DNA of 64,000 nt from Pedobacter yulinensis. GTDB lineage: Bacteria > Bacteroidota > Bacteroidia > Sphingobacteriales > Sphingobacteriaceae. The position numbers and the translations under genes are program-made. The stretch is taken from positions 496,001-560,000 of the forward strand of contig NZ_KZ686269.1 in the NCBI RefSeq assembly GCF_003029735.1, read 5' to 3'. The notes beneath the pieces were generated by a model. The model did not search any database, was not told where the DNA came from, and worked only from the letters and a program-made list of their open reading frames with translations. Below, piece by piece: positions 51,808-60,780 of the stretch (positions are counted from its first letter, which is position 1; each line of letters begins with the position of its first letter).

Positions 51808-52776
51808 ATGGAATTCGGAAAAGTACCGGCCGCAGAACTTGCGGCGATCGATTTTACCTTGCCTTCGGATGGCGCCTCCGTCGCAGCGTTGCTGCCCGGC
51901 CAGCCCCACCGCGATGCGGCGTTTTACGTTGGCTGCGCCAAATGGGGACGCAAGGAGTGGAAAGGCATGCTCTATCCGCAGAAGGTTAAAGAAGCCGATT
52001 TCCTGGACGAATATGTCAAACATTTCAACTCGATTGAAATGAATGCGACCTTTTATGGCGTACCGAGCGAAGAGCAGGTACTCAAATGGCGGGAAAAGAC
52101 AACCGCCAGCAACAAAGACGGGTTTATCTTCGTTCCGAAATTCTCGAGAACGATTTCTCATATTCGCCGGCTTAACAACGCCGGGGCTGATACCGACCAG
52201 TTTCTGAAGAATATATCCGCCTTTGGCAGTTACCTGGGCCCTGTATTTCTGCAGCTGAGCGACAATTTCGGCCCAAAGAGTTATGATGTGCTGGAAAACT
52301 ACCTGCAGCACCTGCCGCAAGATTTGCGGGTATTTGTCGAGTTGCGGCACCAGGAGTGGTTTGCAGACCAAAACATGCGGCGGCAGACCCTGGAAATGCT
52401 GGAGCGGCAGCAAAAAGGACTGATCATGACAGATACCAGCGGCAGGAGGGATCTGCTGCACATGGAGCTGACAATTCCCGAGGCCTTTATCCGCTTTGTA
52501 GGCAATAACGACGCCGCTTCAGACCGCAAACGCATTGACATGTGGGTAGCGCGCCTGGAGCAGTGGCTGAAAGCTGGTTTACAGCGGGTCTATTTTTTCC
52601 TGCACCAGCATGATGAAAGCGATACCCCCCGGATCGCCGCGTACACCATCGATCTGTTTAACCGGTACCTGGGCAGCAACATCAGTCCACTGGTTCTGAA
52701 CGAGCCCGTGCCTTCGCCGGAGGCGAAAAAGCAGACGAAGAGAAATGACGGTCAGGAAACTTTATTCCAGCTCTGA
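51808..52776 (+). CDS. DUF72 family protein
   Basis: 322 residues with a TIM-barrel-type DUF72 (YecE-like) fold. Family motifs: FYVGCAKWGRKEWKGMLYPQ, YVKHFNSIEMNATFYGVPS, GPVFLQLSDNFGP and FVELRHQEWF. No signal sequence. The family is widespread and its biochemical function is not established. The first ~35 residues before the motif are longer than in many relatives. It stands alone between the terminator at 51744 and the peroxiredoxin gene, 60 bases downstream. Confidence 0.92.
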   Translation: MEFGKVPAAELAAIDFTLPSDGASVAALLPGQPHRDAAFYVGCAKWGRKEWKGMLYPQKVKEADFLDEYVKHFNSIEMNATFYGVPSEEQVLKWREKTTASNKDGFIFVPKFSRTISHIRRLNNAGADTDQFLKNISAFGSYLGPVFLQLSDNFGPKSYDVLENYLQHLPQDLRVFVELRHQEWFADQNMRRQTLEMLERQQKGLIMTDTSGRRDLLHMELTIPEAFIRFVGNNDAASDRKRIDMWVARLEQWLKAGLQRVYFFLHQHDESDTPRIAAYTIDLFNRYLGSNISPLVLNEPVPSPEAKKQTKRNDGQETLFQL

Positions 52777-52836
52777 TTTTGTAATTTTAAGCTTACCGTT
52801 ACTTAGTATAATTTTAAACCTTTAAAAACGATCATT

Positions 52837-53472
52837 ATGAGCATCAGATTAGGAGATACTGCTCCCAACTTTCAGGCTGCCACATCAATTGGTGAAATAG
52901 ATTTCTACGAGTATCTTGGCGACAGCTGGGGCGTGTTGTTCTCGCACCCGGCCGATTACACGCCGGTATGCACCACCGAGCTGGGCCGGACCGCCTCGCT
53001 TAAAAACGAGTTTGAAAAGCGAAATGTGAAAGTCCTGGCCCTGAGTGTAGACACAGCAGAGTCGCATAAAGGCTGGATCAACGACATCAATGAGACCCAA
53101 AATACAGCAGTGGAGTTTCCCATTATCGCAGACCCGGACCGCACGGTTGCGAATTTATATGACATGATCCACCCGAACGCCTCAGAGACGCTGACTGTAC
53201 GCTCGCTCTTTGTGATCAGCCCGGACAAGAAGGTCAAGCTGATCATCACCTATCCGGCATCTACCGGCCGCAATTTCAACGAGGTACTGCGCGTCATTGA
53301 CTCTTTGCAGCTGACGGCTGAGTACAGTGTGGCCACACCGGCCGATTGGCAGGATGGCGACGATGTGATCGTGGTAAACAGCATCAAAACAGAAGACATT
53401 CCGGCCAAATTTCCGAAAGGGCACCAGGTTGTAAAACCGTACCTGCGCACCACACCCCAGCCAAATAAATAG
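52837..53472 (+). CDS. 1-Cys peroxiredoxin (Prx6 class)
   Basis: 211 residues. FSHPADYTPVCTTELGR contains the peroxidatic Cys45 with the TPVCTTE signature of Prx6-type enzymes. No other Cys occurs in the protein, so there is no resolving Cys and an external thiol must recycle it. The conserved Arg is in TLTVRSLFVI. The C-terminal dimerisation part (WQDGDDVIVVNSIKTEDI) is typical of the class. It reduces hydrogen peroxide and alkyl hydroperoxides in the cytoplasm. Start ATG at 52837 follows an A-rich leader. Confidence 0.94.
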   Translation: MSIRLGDTAPNFQAATSIGEIDFYEYLGDSWGVLFSHPADYTPVCTTELGRTASLKNEFEKRNVKVLALSVDTAESHKGWINDINETQNTAVEFPIIADPDRTVANLYDMIHPNASETLTVRSLFVISPDKKVKLIITYPASTGRNFNEVLRVIDSLQLTAEYSVATPADWQDGDDVIVVNSIKTEDIPAKFPKGHQVVKPYLRTTPQPNK

Positions 53473-53530
53473 AAAAAATAGATTTTTTTTGTTAAAACTC
53501 TGTGTCTCTATAAGATTCAAAGTATTGTGC

Positions 53531-53538
53531 TATATTTG
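53531..53538 (+). promoter_or_regulatory. -7 promoter element (TATATTTG) of the cold shock gene
   Basis: Exact TAnnTTTG, giving a start of transcription near 53543 and an untranslated leader of about 100 bases before the cold shock gene. Long leaders of this kind act as temperature-responsive structures in cold shock mRNAs. Confidence 0.5.
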
Positions 53539-53644
53539 AGAAGCCTCCATCAATTAAATCTAATGCCTGACCAGTTTTTTCCCGGTTCAGTAAACGGTTT
53601 AAGTATAAAGGCCTAACTAAATTTAAATTCTTATCGTATAACTT

Positions 53645-53839
53645 ATGGAAACGGGAAAAGTTAAATGGTTCAATACCCAAAAAGGTTTTGGTTTCATTGT
53701 TTACAACGGCAAAGACATTTTTGTTCATTTTAAAGATGTGCAAGGTGGCATTACCGGGATTAAAGAAAATGATGATGTCGAATTCGAGATTGCCGACGGC
53801 AAAAAAGGACCACAGGCTGTTAAGGTGAAGAAAATCTGA
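53645..53839 (+). CDS. cspA: Cold shock protein (CspA family)
   Basis: 64 residues, a single five-strand OB fold. [18 protein letters not shown] contains RNP1 (KGFGFI) and DIFVHFKDV contains RNP2. It binds single-stranded RNA and DNA and melts secondary structure in mRNA, often needed for growth at low temperature. The 172-base gap before it includes a promoter element at 53531-53538 and a leader of about 100 bases. Followed by a strong two-way terminator. Length is typical. Confidence 0.95.
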   Translation: METGKVKWFNTQKGFGFIVYNGKDIFVHFKDVQGGITGIKENDDVEFEIADGKKGPQAVKVKKI

Positions 53840-53860
53840 TACCTTGCATACAAAGAATCA

Positions 53861-53892
53861 GAAGGCCCCCGGCAACAACCGGGGGCTTTTCT
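53861..53892. terminator. Two-way intrinsic terminator
   Basis: GCCCCCGG (53865-53872) and CCGGGGGC (53879-53886), loop CAACAA, then TTTT; positioned between the cold shock gene and the convergent DUF2723 gene ending at 53908. Confidence 0.88.
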
Positions 53893-53907
53893 TATTTGTG
53901 TGCATGA

Positions 53908-56900
53908 TTAGCCAAGATTTCTCTGAAAGACGGCTTCAAGGCGGCCGAAGATTTTTTCAATGTTCTCTGCCCTGGTGCGATCGCCATGAAGTGTGCAGAC
54001 GCGGGCAAGCCCGTTGAGCACGTACATGCCGCGCTGAATATCACTCACAAAACGCTGTTGCCCTTCAGGCTCTTTCCGGGCTATCCAGTCCAGCTCTTTT
54101 TCCAGGAAGGCAGCGGTCTCGTCAGTGATTTTTGTGGCTTCTGCATGCTGGTCTGCCTTCCGCAGGTTTTCCACGAGCAGTAATTTGCCAAGTGTGTCGG
54201 CAATGGAACGGTTGCGCAGCGGCAGGCCCTTTAATGCTGTGCGCAATACGGTCGACGCCTGGGCCTTTTTACCGTCCCGAAGCAGGTTTGCCGCCAGGGT
54301 GTTGTACAGGTTCCAGGCACCGGAAGCCACACGCCGGCTTTCGGGGTCAAGGTAAGAAGCAGTTTTGAACCCAGCCAAGGAAAACCTGCTAGTCAGGTTC
54401 TTATACATAGGCGTATCATTGGTGCGTTCCTCTTTTTGTTTCTGATCTGTTTCTCCGGCTTTCAGGGGCAGCAGGCGAAACGCATAACCTTCCAGGTACA
54501 AGTATTTATCCAGGCCCAGGTAAGTGTCATTGCTTACCGAAGTGGAAAAATAAACCGGTCTTTTCCAGTTGTTGTGCACGAGCAGGTCGATCATGGCCAG
54601 GTCAGCCTTGCCGGCAAATTTGCCATTAAATTCCCATTCCATTTTCGTGGTCACCTGAGATCTATCATGGAAAGTACCCGTTTGCACAACCTGTTCGGGA
54701 TCTACCTGCAGGCTAAACCGGCGGGTAGGGAGAAAATTCATGAAACTGCCATCGTTCATTTGTACCTGGTCTTCGGTATGGTCAGAGCTCATCACGGCGA
54801 GCAGATCGCTCAGCTCCACGCTGTCTTTCAGCCCATAATCAACGTAAGGAAAATAGTCGCGTACACCTGCCACGATCTTTTTATGCGGAAGGGCCATGGG
54901 AAGGGGAGCCGACCGGTTGGACCACCGCCGCATTTGGCTGATGTACGAGGGATCTGACAGGAATTGCCGGTTTACCACCCTGACATCGGTCCGGATGCCT
55001 TCTACTTCCTGAGCATACCAGAGCGGAAAGGTGTCATTGTCGGCATTCGTTATGAGGATGGCATTGGGGGCGCAGGAGTTCAGGTAGTTTTTTGCCCAGT
55101 CAAGTGCAGTCGTTTTACCAGTGCGGTTGTGGTCGTTCCAGCCCTGGCAAACCATCAGCAAAGGCACGGAAGTCAAACAGGCGAGTCCGCTCAGCACCGG
55201 GCTCAGCTTTGCAGGCATAAGTTTGGCAAACAGGTTACGTACAGCGAACGAACCGATACCGATGAACATGCAGAAGGCATAAAATGATCCCACATAAGCG
55301 TAATCACGCTCCCGTACCTGTAAGGGGTCCTGGTTCAGGTAAACAATAATGGCAACACCGGTACAAATAAACAGGGTGCCGATAACCAGAGCCTGCTGCC
55401 GGTTTCGCCTGAATACATAGATGGCACCTGCTATGCCAAGCAGGAACGGAAGGGCAAAATAGGTATTCCTTCCCTCGTTTTCGGCCAGGCTGGGTGGCAG
55501 GTTGTTTTGGCTGCCAAGCCGCAGCGCATCAACTGGTTTGATGCCGGTAATCCAATTGCCTTCAATGGCACTTCCCTGGCCCTGCTCGTCGTTCTGGCGG
55601 CCCGAAAAGTTCCACAGAAAATAACGCCAATACATAAAACCAAGCTGGTAAGAGCTAAAAAATTTCAGGTTGTCGGCTACCTGTGGTTGCTGGTTTTCTG
55701 ACAGACCCAACCATGACCGGTAAAATTGAATGTGATCTGGGCGTGAGCTGTAGACGCGCGGAAACACGCCATTCCGGTCGTACTCAGTCTTAAAGGTCTC
55801 TCCGGCGACTTCATAACGCTCGTCACCTTTACGGTACAGTTTGCCTGTTATTTTAGATCCGGTAACTGCGGCGTCGAAATATTGCCCGTAAATGAGCGGT
55901 TTTTCTTCATACTGCGTACGACCCAGGTACTCGTGCAGTGCCAGCGGATGTTCGGGATTTGAAAGGTTAACATTCGGCTGCGCCTGCGCGCGGATCAAGA
56001 TCATGAAATATGAGCTGTAACCGAACAGGATAAATGTGAGGCAAAGCAGCCCCAGGTTCAGCGCATATTTTTTGCGTTTTACGGAATGATAGAGTGCTGC
56101 GGCCAGCGAAGCAACGACCGCAAGCAGGAAAACAACGGCGCCGGTACCAAAGCCAAGGTTCAAGGTGTTCACAAAGAAGATGTCTGTGCGTGCTGCCAGC
56201 AGCACCAGGTACTGGACAATGCCTACCTGCACAAGGCCAAGCAATAGCAGGGCAAGCAGGAGTGCCCTTGCAACGCCCCAGAATTGTGGCCGCTCAGCTT
56301 TTTTAAAATACCAGACCAGGGTAACAGCCGGTATGGCAAGCAGGCTGAGAAGGTGAACACCGATCGATAGGCCGATCAGGAATGCAATAAAAATAAGCCA
56401 GCGGTCATTTGAACTGTTCTCCCATTTCAGGATCGCCCAGAAAACCAGGGCGGTGAACAGCATAGACAATGCATAGACTTCTGCTTCGACTGCCGAGAAC
56501 CAAAATGTATCTGAAAAAGCAAACGCCAGTGCACCGACCGCGCCCGCAAATATGATGCTGGCCGTCTCGGTGCGGCTAGGGCTTTCGGCGGCCTTGCCGG
56601 TAATTTTCAATCCGATGGCATTGATGGTCCAGAACAGGAGCATGACCGTGGCCGCACTGGCAAAGACCGATAAAAAGTTGATCCAGTAAGCCACTTTGGC
56701 AGTGTTGCCAAACGAAAGGAGCGAAAAAAGTTTGCCGATCATCAGGTAGAGCGGGGCACCAGGCTGGTGGCCAACTTCCATTTTGTAAGAAGCGGCCAGG
56801 AATTCGCCACAGTCCCAGAAGCTGACCGTAGGCTCCATGGTCAGCCAATAAGTCAACGCCGCGATCAGGAATATTCCTGCTCCGGCGAGGTTGTTAGCGC

Positions 56901-56916
56901 GTTTAAAAAGCTGCAT
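53908..56916 (-). CDS. DUF2723 multi-pass membrane protein (glycosyltransferase-like)
   Basis: 1002 residues. The N-terminal ~320 residues contain many membrane helices with the DUF2723 opening LTYWLTMEPTVSFWDCGEFL and GHQPGAPLYLMIGKLF; the early Asp-Cys-Gly-Glu region resembles the catalytic-loop acidic residues of GT-C glycosyltransferases such as protein O-mannosyltransferases. A further membrane block includes LNQDPLQVRERDYAYVGSFY, and a soluble C-terminal part with helical repeats follows (about 830-1000). The family is widespread in Bacteroidota, and some members are linked to protein O-glycosylation; substrate here is unknown. Single gene, ending at the terminator at 53861. Confidence 0.9.
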   Translation of the reverse strand: MQLFKRANNLAGAGIFLIAALTYWLTMEPTVSFWDCGEFLAASYKMEVGHQPGAPLYLMIGKLFSLLSFGNTAKVAYWINFLSVFASAATVMLLFWTINAIGLKITGKAAESPSRTETASIIFAGAVGALAFAFSDTFWFSAVEAEVYALSMLFTALVFWAILKWENSSNDRWLIFIAFLIGLSIGVHLLSLLAIPAVTLVWYFKKAERPQFWGVARALLLALLLLGLVQVGIVQYLVLLAARTDIFFVNTLNLGFGTGAVVFLLAVVASLAAALYHSVKRKKYALNLGLLCLTFILFGYSSYFMILIRAQAQPNVNLSNPEHPLALHEYLGRTQYEEKPLIYGQYFDAAVTGSKITGKLYRKGDERYEVAGETFKTEYDRNGVFPRVYSSRPDHIQFYRSWLGLSENQQPQVADNLKFFSSYQLGFMYWRYFLWNFSGRQNDEQGQGSAIEGNWITGIKPVDALRLGSQNNLPPSLAENEGRNTYFALPFLLGIAGAIYVFRRNRQQALVIGTLFICTGVAIIVYLNQDPLQVRERDYAYVGSFYAFCMFIGIGSFAVRNLFAKLMPAKLSPVLSGLACLTSVPLLMVCQGWNDHNRTGKTTALDWAKNYLNSCAPNAILITNADNDTFPLWYAQEVEGIRTDVRVVNRQFLSDPSYISQMRRWSNRSAPLPMALPHKKIVAGVRDYFPYVDYGLKDSVELSDLLAVMSSDHTEDQVQMNDGSFMNFLPTRRFSLQVDPEQVVQTGTFHDRSQVTTKMEWEFNGKFAGKADLAMIDLLVHNNWKRPVYFSTSVSNDTYLGLDKYLYLEGYAFRLLPLKAGETDQKQKEERTNDTPMYKNLTSRFSLAGFKTASYLDPESRRVASGAWNLYNTLAANLLRDGKKAQASTVLRTALKGLPLRNRSIADTLGKLLLVENLRKADQHAEATKITDETAAFLEKELDWIARKEPEGQQRFVSDIQRGMYVLNGLARVCTLHGDRTRAENIEKIFGRLEAVFQRNLG

Positions 56917-56995
56917 GCGGATGGTTTTTAGGTTCCACCAAATGTAGCCTGAAACGATGCCTCAGGTTGTTAAAAATTGTTAAAGAATGTTAAAT

Positions 56996-57044
56996 GTGCG
57001 TGCAGGTCAGTCAGTTAGCACCGGGAGTGCCGGCCTGCACGCAC
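56996..57044 (-). terminator. Strong nested hairpin after the response regulator gene
   Basis: GTGCGTGCAGG (56996-57006) and CCTGCACGCAC (57034-57044) pair perfectly; an inner GCAC/GTGC hairpin sits at 57018-57030. It begins 6 bases after the minus-strand stop at 57051. No T run follows, so it may end transcription with help or protect the mRNA end. Confidence 0.6.
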
Positions 57045-57050
57045 AATAGT

Positions 57051-58448
57051 TTATTCTGAACGCTTGAGTCCGAATTTTTCGATCTTGCTGTACAGATGGC
57101 TGCGCTGGATGTCGATTTCGTCTGCCGTTTTGGAAACGTTCCAGTTATTTTTTTCCAGTTTGAATTTGATGAACTCCCGCTCTGCGAAGTCTTTGTAGTC
57201 CTGAAAGTTGTTGAAACTGTCATAGTTTGCAATGGCTTGCTGCGGGGCAGCTGCGGCGTGCGGCGTTGCCGCGCCAATGTTGGTGCCGCCGCCCGGATTG
57301 GCAAATGCACGTACATCATGTTCAGTGATTACACGGTCGCTCAGAATGATCAGGCGTTCAATCATGTTGTGCAGCTCACGAACGTTGCCCGTCCAGGGCA
57401 GCGCCTGCAGTGCGGCCATGCCTGCGTCGTTGATCTTTTTAACAGGCATGCCATACTCGCCGCAAATCTCTTCCAGAAAACTCTGCGCAATAACCGGGAT
57501 GTCTTCAATGCGTTCGGTCAGGTGCGGAACGTGGATGTTGATCACGTTCAGACGGTGATACAAGTCCATGCGGAAGTTACCATCTTCAATCTCTTTCAAC
57601 AGGTCTTTGTTGGTAGCGGCAAGTACCCGCACGTTGACCTCGATTTCTTTCTCGCCGCCTACACGGGTAATTTTATGCTCCTGCAGGGCCCGAAGTACTT
57701 TAGCCTGCGCAGAGAGGCTCATATCGCCGATCTCGTCCAGGAATAACGTACCGCCGTTCGCCTGCTCAAATTTACCGATGCGTTGTTTTACGGCCGAGGT
57801 GAACGAGCCTTTTTCATGGCCAAAAAGTTCGCTTTCTATAAGTTCTGAAGGGATTGCGGCGCAGTTCACTTCGATAAGCGGGTTGTCGGCGCGGTTTGAC
57901 TTTTCGTGTAACCAGCGTGCCACGAGTTCTTTACCGCTGCCGTTAGCCCCGGTGATCAATACGCGTGCATCGGTCGGTGCCACACGTTCGATCGTTTCTT
58001 TGATCCTGAAGATGCTTTCAGACTCGCCAAGAATGTGGCGGGTTTTACTGGCTTTCCGCTTGAGGACCTTAGTTTCGGTGACGAGTGTACCTCGGTCCAG
58101 GCCGTTCCGAACGGTAATGAGCAGCCGGTTCAGATCGGGCGGTTTCGAGATGAAATCGAAGGCGCCTTTTTTGCTTGCCTCGATGGCAGTTTCAACCGTC
58201 CCGTGACCGGATATCATGATAAAGGGAAGATCAGGTTTAAAGGTCAGTGCCTGTTCAAGCACCTCCATCCCGTCCATCTTGTTCATTTTTATGTCGCACA
58301 GCACGAGGTCGAAGTTTTTTTTCTGGATCAGCTCCAGGCCGTCGATACCGTTGTCTATGTCTTCAACTTCATAATTTTCATACTCCAGGATTTCCCGTAA
58401 AGTACTTCTGATCGCGCGTTCATCGTCGATGATCAAAATTTTAGCCAT
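57051..58448 (-). CDS. Sigma-54-dependent response regulator (NtrC family)
   Basis: 465 residues in three domains. Receiver domain (1-120) with ILIIDDERAIRSTL and LVLCDIKMNKMDG (phospho-acceptor Asp). AAA+ domain (about 140-370) with Walker A GANGSGKELVARWLH, LIEVNCAAIPSELIESELFG, and Walker B GGTLFLDEIGDM. The sigma-54-contact loop, usually GAFTGA, reads GSFTSA (EKGSFTSAVK), keeping the key Phe-Thr. The C-terminus is a Fis-type helix-turn-helix (NVSKTADEIDIQRSHLYSKI). It activates sigma-54 promoters on phosphorylation; its sensor kinase is not next to it. Ends at a strong hairpin. Confidence 0.94.
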   Translation of the reverse strand: MAKILIIDDERAIRSTLREILEYENYEVEDIDNGIDGLELIQKKNFDLVLCDIKMNKMDGMEVLEQALTFKPDLPFIMISGHGTVETAIEASKKGAFDFISKPPDLNRLLITVRNGLDRGTLVTETKVLKRKASKTRHILGESESIFRIKETIERVAPTDARVLITGANGSGKELVARWLHEKSNRADNPLIEVNCAAIPSELIESELFGHEKGSFTSAVKQRIGKFEQANGGTLFLDEIGDMSLSAQAKVLRALQEHKITRVGGEKEIEVNVRVLAATNKDLLKEIEDGNFRMDLYHRLNVINIHVPHLTERIEDIPVIAQSFLEEICGEYGMPVKKINDAGMAALQALPWTGNVRELHNMIERLIILSDRVITEHDVRAFANPGGGTNIGAATPHAAAAPQQAIANYDSFNNFQDYKDFAEREFIKFKLEKNNWNVSKTADEIDIQRSHLYSKIEKFGLKRSE

Positions 58449-58525
58449 GCGTTATTTTTTGATTACGTGTGAGACTACGAATTTATACCCTTTTTTGTTT
58501 TAAAAAACTTCTATTAATAAAAAAA

Positions 58526-58908
58526 TGCAGGTCTGTAAGCCGGGTTCTGTTCCCGGTTTCCCGGGCTTCTATCATTAATCTGGAACAAACGTTGCCGTTT
58601 GTTTCTAACGACCTACCCATCCCGGCTAATCCTGCCTGAGCAGGATCGAGTACGAGCAGCACCATGACCGGGACCTATTTGGTCTTTCAACTCCCGGGGT
58701 TTACCAAATTTCCGGTCGCCCGGAAAGATCGTGAGCTCTTACCTCACGTTTTCACCCTTATCCCGGCAAGCCGGGACGGTATATTTTCTGTGGCACTTTC
58801 CGTCGCCCAGGTCTTCAATCCCCGGCGCCTTCCCGTTAGGAAGCGGGATGCTCTGCGTTGCCCGGACTTTCCTCCCCGGCATAAACCGGAGCGATAGAAC
58901 GACCTGCA
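58526..58908 (-). ncRNA. rnpB: RNase P RNA (bacterial class A)
   Basis: About 383 bases on the minus strand. The 5' part has GAGGAAAGTCCGGGC (complement of about 58862-58876), the near-universal P4 5' strand, and the 3' part has ACAGAACCCGGCTTAC (about 58535-58552), the matching P4 3' strand. GCAGGTCG at the 5' end (58901-58907 complement) and GACCTGCA at the 3' end pair as helix P1. GGGTGAAAACGTGAGGTAAGAG-type core sequence, about 58730-58760, is conserved. The transcript's 3' end runs into T residues (A run 58519-58525). It is the catalytic RNA that removes tRNA 5' leaders. Two short open frames inside are not genes. Confidence 0.95.
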
Positions 58909-58916
58909 TTTTTTTG

Positions 58917-58924
58917 CAAATATA
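58917..58924 (-). promoter_or_regulatory. -7 promoter element (TATATTTG) of rnpB
   Basis: Exact TAnnTTTG on the minus strand, 9 bases before the first base of helix P1 of RNase P RNA. Confidence 0.6.
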
Positions 58925-58975
58925 GTTATTTCTGCTTGCCGCGGTTACGGCCGCGGCTGAAGCCTGCAAAACCCG

Positions 58976-59419
58976 CTATAACTGCGCTGATGAGGGACAG
59001 TTTTTCAGGTCTTCGGTAACGCGGTTATAGGGATAGTGACCCTGGCTGTTGCCGAAACTGTTCGTGATGTAAACGATGAGCTGCGCTACCTCCATATCGG
59101 TCAGTTCGGTAAAGGCAGGCATCTTTTCATTGTAGACTTTGCCATGTACCTGGATCTCTCCCTCCAGGCCGTTTTTAATGATGCAGCTTAACTGCTTTTT
59201 CTTTTTTTTGAGGGACAGCGAATCGGTCAGAGGTGGGGCAAGTTCACCCAGGCCTTCGCCCTGCTCACCATGGCAGTTGCGGCATTTGACCTCGTAAAGC
59301 GAGCGCCCGTTCGACAGATAATTGCGCATATCCAGTTCTTCCTGGCTCTGGCAGGATAAGAACATGCCCAGGATGGTTGCCACGGTGATGATGCATAAGG
59401 TCAGGTTTCTAAGGCGCAT
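58976..59419 (-). CDS. c-type cytochrome lipoprotein
   Basis: 147 residues. Lipoprotein signal MRLRNLTLCIITVATILG with lipobox Cys23 (LSCQS). One haem-binding site, C46-R-N-C49-H50 in YEVKCRNCHGEQGEG, and a likely distal haem ligand Met100 (NEKMPAFTEL). It is a small single-haem electron carrier facing the periplasm. It is downstream of an SCO gene by 30 bases in the same direction, suggesting a link with assembly or electron supply of a copper-containing oxidase; that oxidase is not in the window. Confidence 0.92.
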   Translation of the reverse strand: MRLRNLTLCIITVATILGMFLSCQSQEELDMRNYLSNGRSLYEVKCRNCHGEQGEGLGELAPPLTDSLSLKKKKKQLSCIIKNGLEGEIQVHGKVYNEKMPAFTELTDMEVAQLIVYITNSFGNSQGHYPYNRVTEDLKNCPSSAQL

Positions 59420-59449
59420 GCGGTGGTCTGAACGAGCGTTAAGTTCCTG

Positions 59450-60073
59450 TTATTTTTTGTATTCGGCCAGCAGGGTGGCGATATCTTTTTTCAGTTTGCC
59501 CGTCTGCTCAGGCAAGGTGCCGTCGTAAGCGCCGCGAATGCGTTTGTCAGGGTCAATCAGAACAAGCCAGCCCTGGTGAACAAAACCGTCGCGCGCGGTA
59601 CTGTCTTCCTGAACGGCCACGAGGTAATCTTTTTCGGCAATGCTATACACGTCTTTTTTTGGACCCCATACGAACTGCCACTGCTTTTCATCCACGCCAA
59701 GCTTTTGTGCATACTTTTTCAACCTGGATGGCTTGTCGTATTTTTCGTCGATCGTGTGCGAAAGGAACAGTACGTCCGGGTTCCCCTTGTATGCATCGTA
59801 AAGGGTTTTCATATTCCGGTGCATGACCGGGCAGATGGAAGAGCAGGATGTAAAGAAGAAGTCAGCCACATACACCTTGCCCTTAAATGCATCCTGAGTA
59901 AGCGGTACACTGTCCTGGTTCAGGAAACTGAACGGGGGAATGGTCTTGTAAACCGTATCAGTCTGGCCGGGTGCCACATCGCGCGGGCCGTAAATGGGTA
60001 ATTTTCCGGGCTGCCGGCAGGCTGCGCAGGCAAACAGGACCATCATGGCAAAAAACAGATTGCTGAATCTCAT
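59450..60073 (-). CDS. SCO1/SenC-family copper chaperone/thiol protein
   Basis: The frame extends to 60115, but the ATG at 60073 begins a lipoprotein signal (MRFSNLFFAMMVLFACAAC), giving 207 residues. The thioredoxin-like core contains C77-S-S-I-C81 in FFFTSCSSICPVMHRN, and FLSHTIDEKYD provides the copper-binding His. SCO proteins deliver copper to the CuA site of cytochrome oxidase or keep its Cys residues reduced. A -7 element TACTTTTG lies on the minus strand at 60092-60099. First gene of a pair with the cytochrome c gene; divergent from a second, related set. Confidence 0.93.
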   Translation of the reverse strand: MRFSNLFFAMMVLFACAACRQPGKLPIYGPRDVAPGQTDTVYKTIPPFSFLNQDSVPLTQDAFKGKVYVADFFFTSCSSICPVMHRNMKTLYDAYKGNPDVLFLSHTIDEKYDKPSRLKKYAQKLGVDEKQWQFVWGPKKDVYSIAEKDYLVAVQEDSTARDGFVHQGWLVLIDPDKRIRGAYDGTLPEQTGKLKKDIATLLAEYKK

Positions 60074-60091
60074 CGTGATCTTTAAACAAGG

Positions 60092-60139
60092 CAAAAGTAA
60101 AATATTTTTACCCATATAATTCGCGTTCGGCTATCTTTG
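60092..60139. promoter_or_regulatory. Divergent promoter pair between the two SCO-linked operons
   Basis: Minus strand -7 TACTTTTG at 60092-60099 (toward SCO at 60073) and plus strand -7 TATCTTTG at 60132-60139 (toward 60150). Both match TAnnTTTG exactly. The plus transcript would be almost leaderless. Confidence 0.5.
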
Positions 60140-60149
60140 CGGTCACGTC

Positions 60150-60542
60150 ATGGTCAGAAAACTCATAGCCATATCGCTTTTGATTGCTGTGCTCGCCGCA
60201 CAATTCTCCATGTCGTTCATTTTTGCAGGTTTTGAACTGAACCAGGAGTACATCGCAAAGGCATTGTGCGTAAACCGGAGCCGGCCGCAGTTAAATTGCA
60301 AGGGCAAGTGTTACCTGACCAATAAACTGAAGCAGGCGCAGGAAAAAGAACAGAAACAGGAAAAGCAGGCACAGAAAAACCTGCTTCAGGAAGGTTTTGC
60401 CAACCGGGTTTTCAGCTTCCGCTGCCTTACCGTTCAACTTGCGCTTTTTACATTTCCGCAGACAAGCGGATCGCCCGTATCCAGGGCCGGTCTGATCTTT
60501 CACCCCCCCAAACCCTTTCTCTATACTGCTCCGGTTTGCTGA
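60150..60542 (+). CDS. Small Cys-containing membrane-anchored protein, function unknown
   Basis: 130 residues. An N-terminal membrane segment (MVRKLIAISLLIAVLAAQF) is followed by a conserved-looking block ALCVNRSRPQLNCKGKCYL with Cys at 40, 50 and 54, then a charged Lys/Gln/Glu helix (about 58-80) and a Pro-rich tail. The three Cys suggest metal binding. Its position between two SCO genes and next to a cytochrome c gene points to copper handling, but no function is established. Promoter element TATCTTTG at 60132-60139. Confidence 0.7.
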   Translation: MVRKLIAISLLIAVLAAQFSMSFIFAGFELNQEYIAKALCVNRSRPQLNCKGKCYLTNKLKQAQEKEQKQEKQAQKNLLQEGFANRVFSFRCLTVQLALFTFPQTSGSPVSRAGLIFHPPKPFLYTAPVC

Positions 60543-60780
60543 TGAACAGCCGGTTACACGATGCCCGTGTGGCCCGGTCAGCGTATGGTGGGATGTTGCA
60601 GGCTTGCTGTACGTCTGCATAAAACGGCTGTCCGGCCTGTCGAGGCGTGCAGCGTAAACACAGGAATATGGAATCCATCAGTATGGCCGGCCTGCAAAGT
60701 GAATCCTGGGCAGAACATTCCTGTCACGCAGTTGCACACATCATTAATTTTTATTTTGATACACCAATCAGATCACCAAC

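Noticed and set aside
58483..58969. Short open frames within the RNase P RNA region
   Set aside because: The P4 strands and terminal helix P1 identify this stretch as rnpB; the frames are incidental.
60543..60780. Possible riboswitch or small RNA in the 238-base gap
   Set aside because: No recognised aptamer core (such as a cobalamin or TPP motif) and no terminator hairpin was found.
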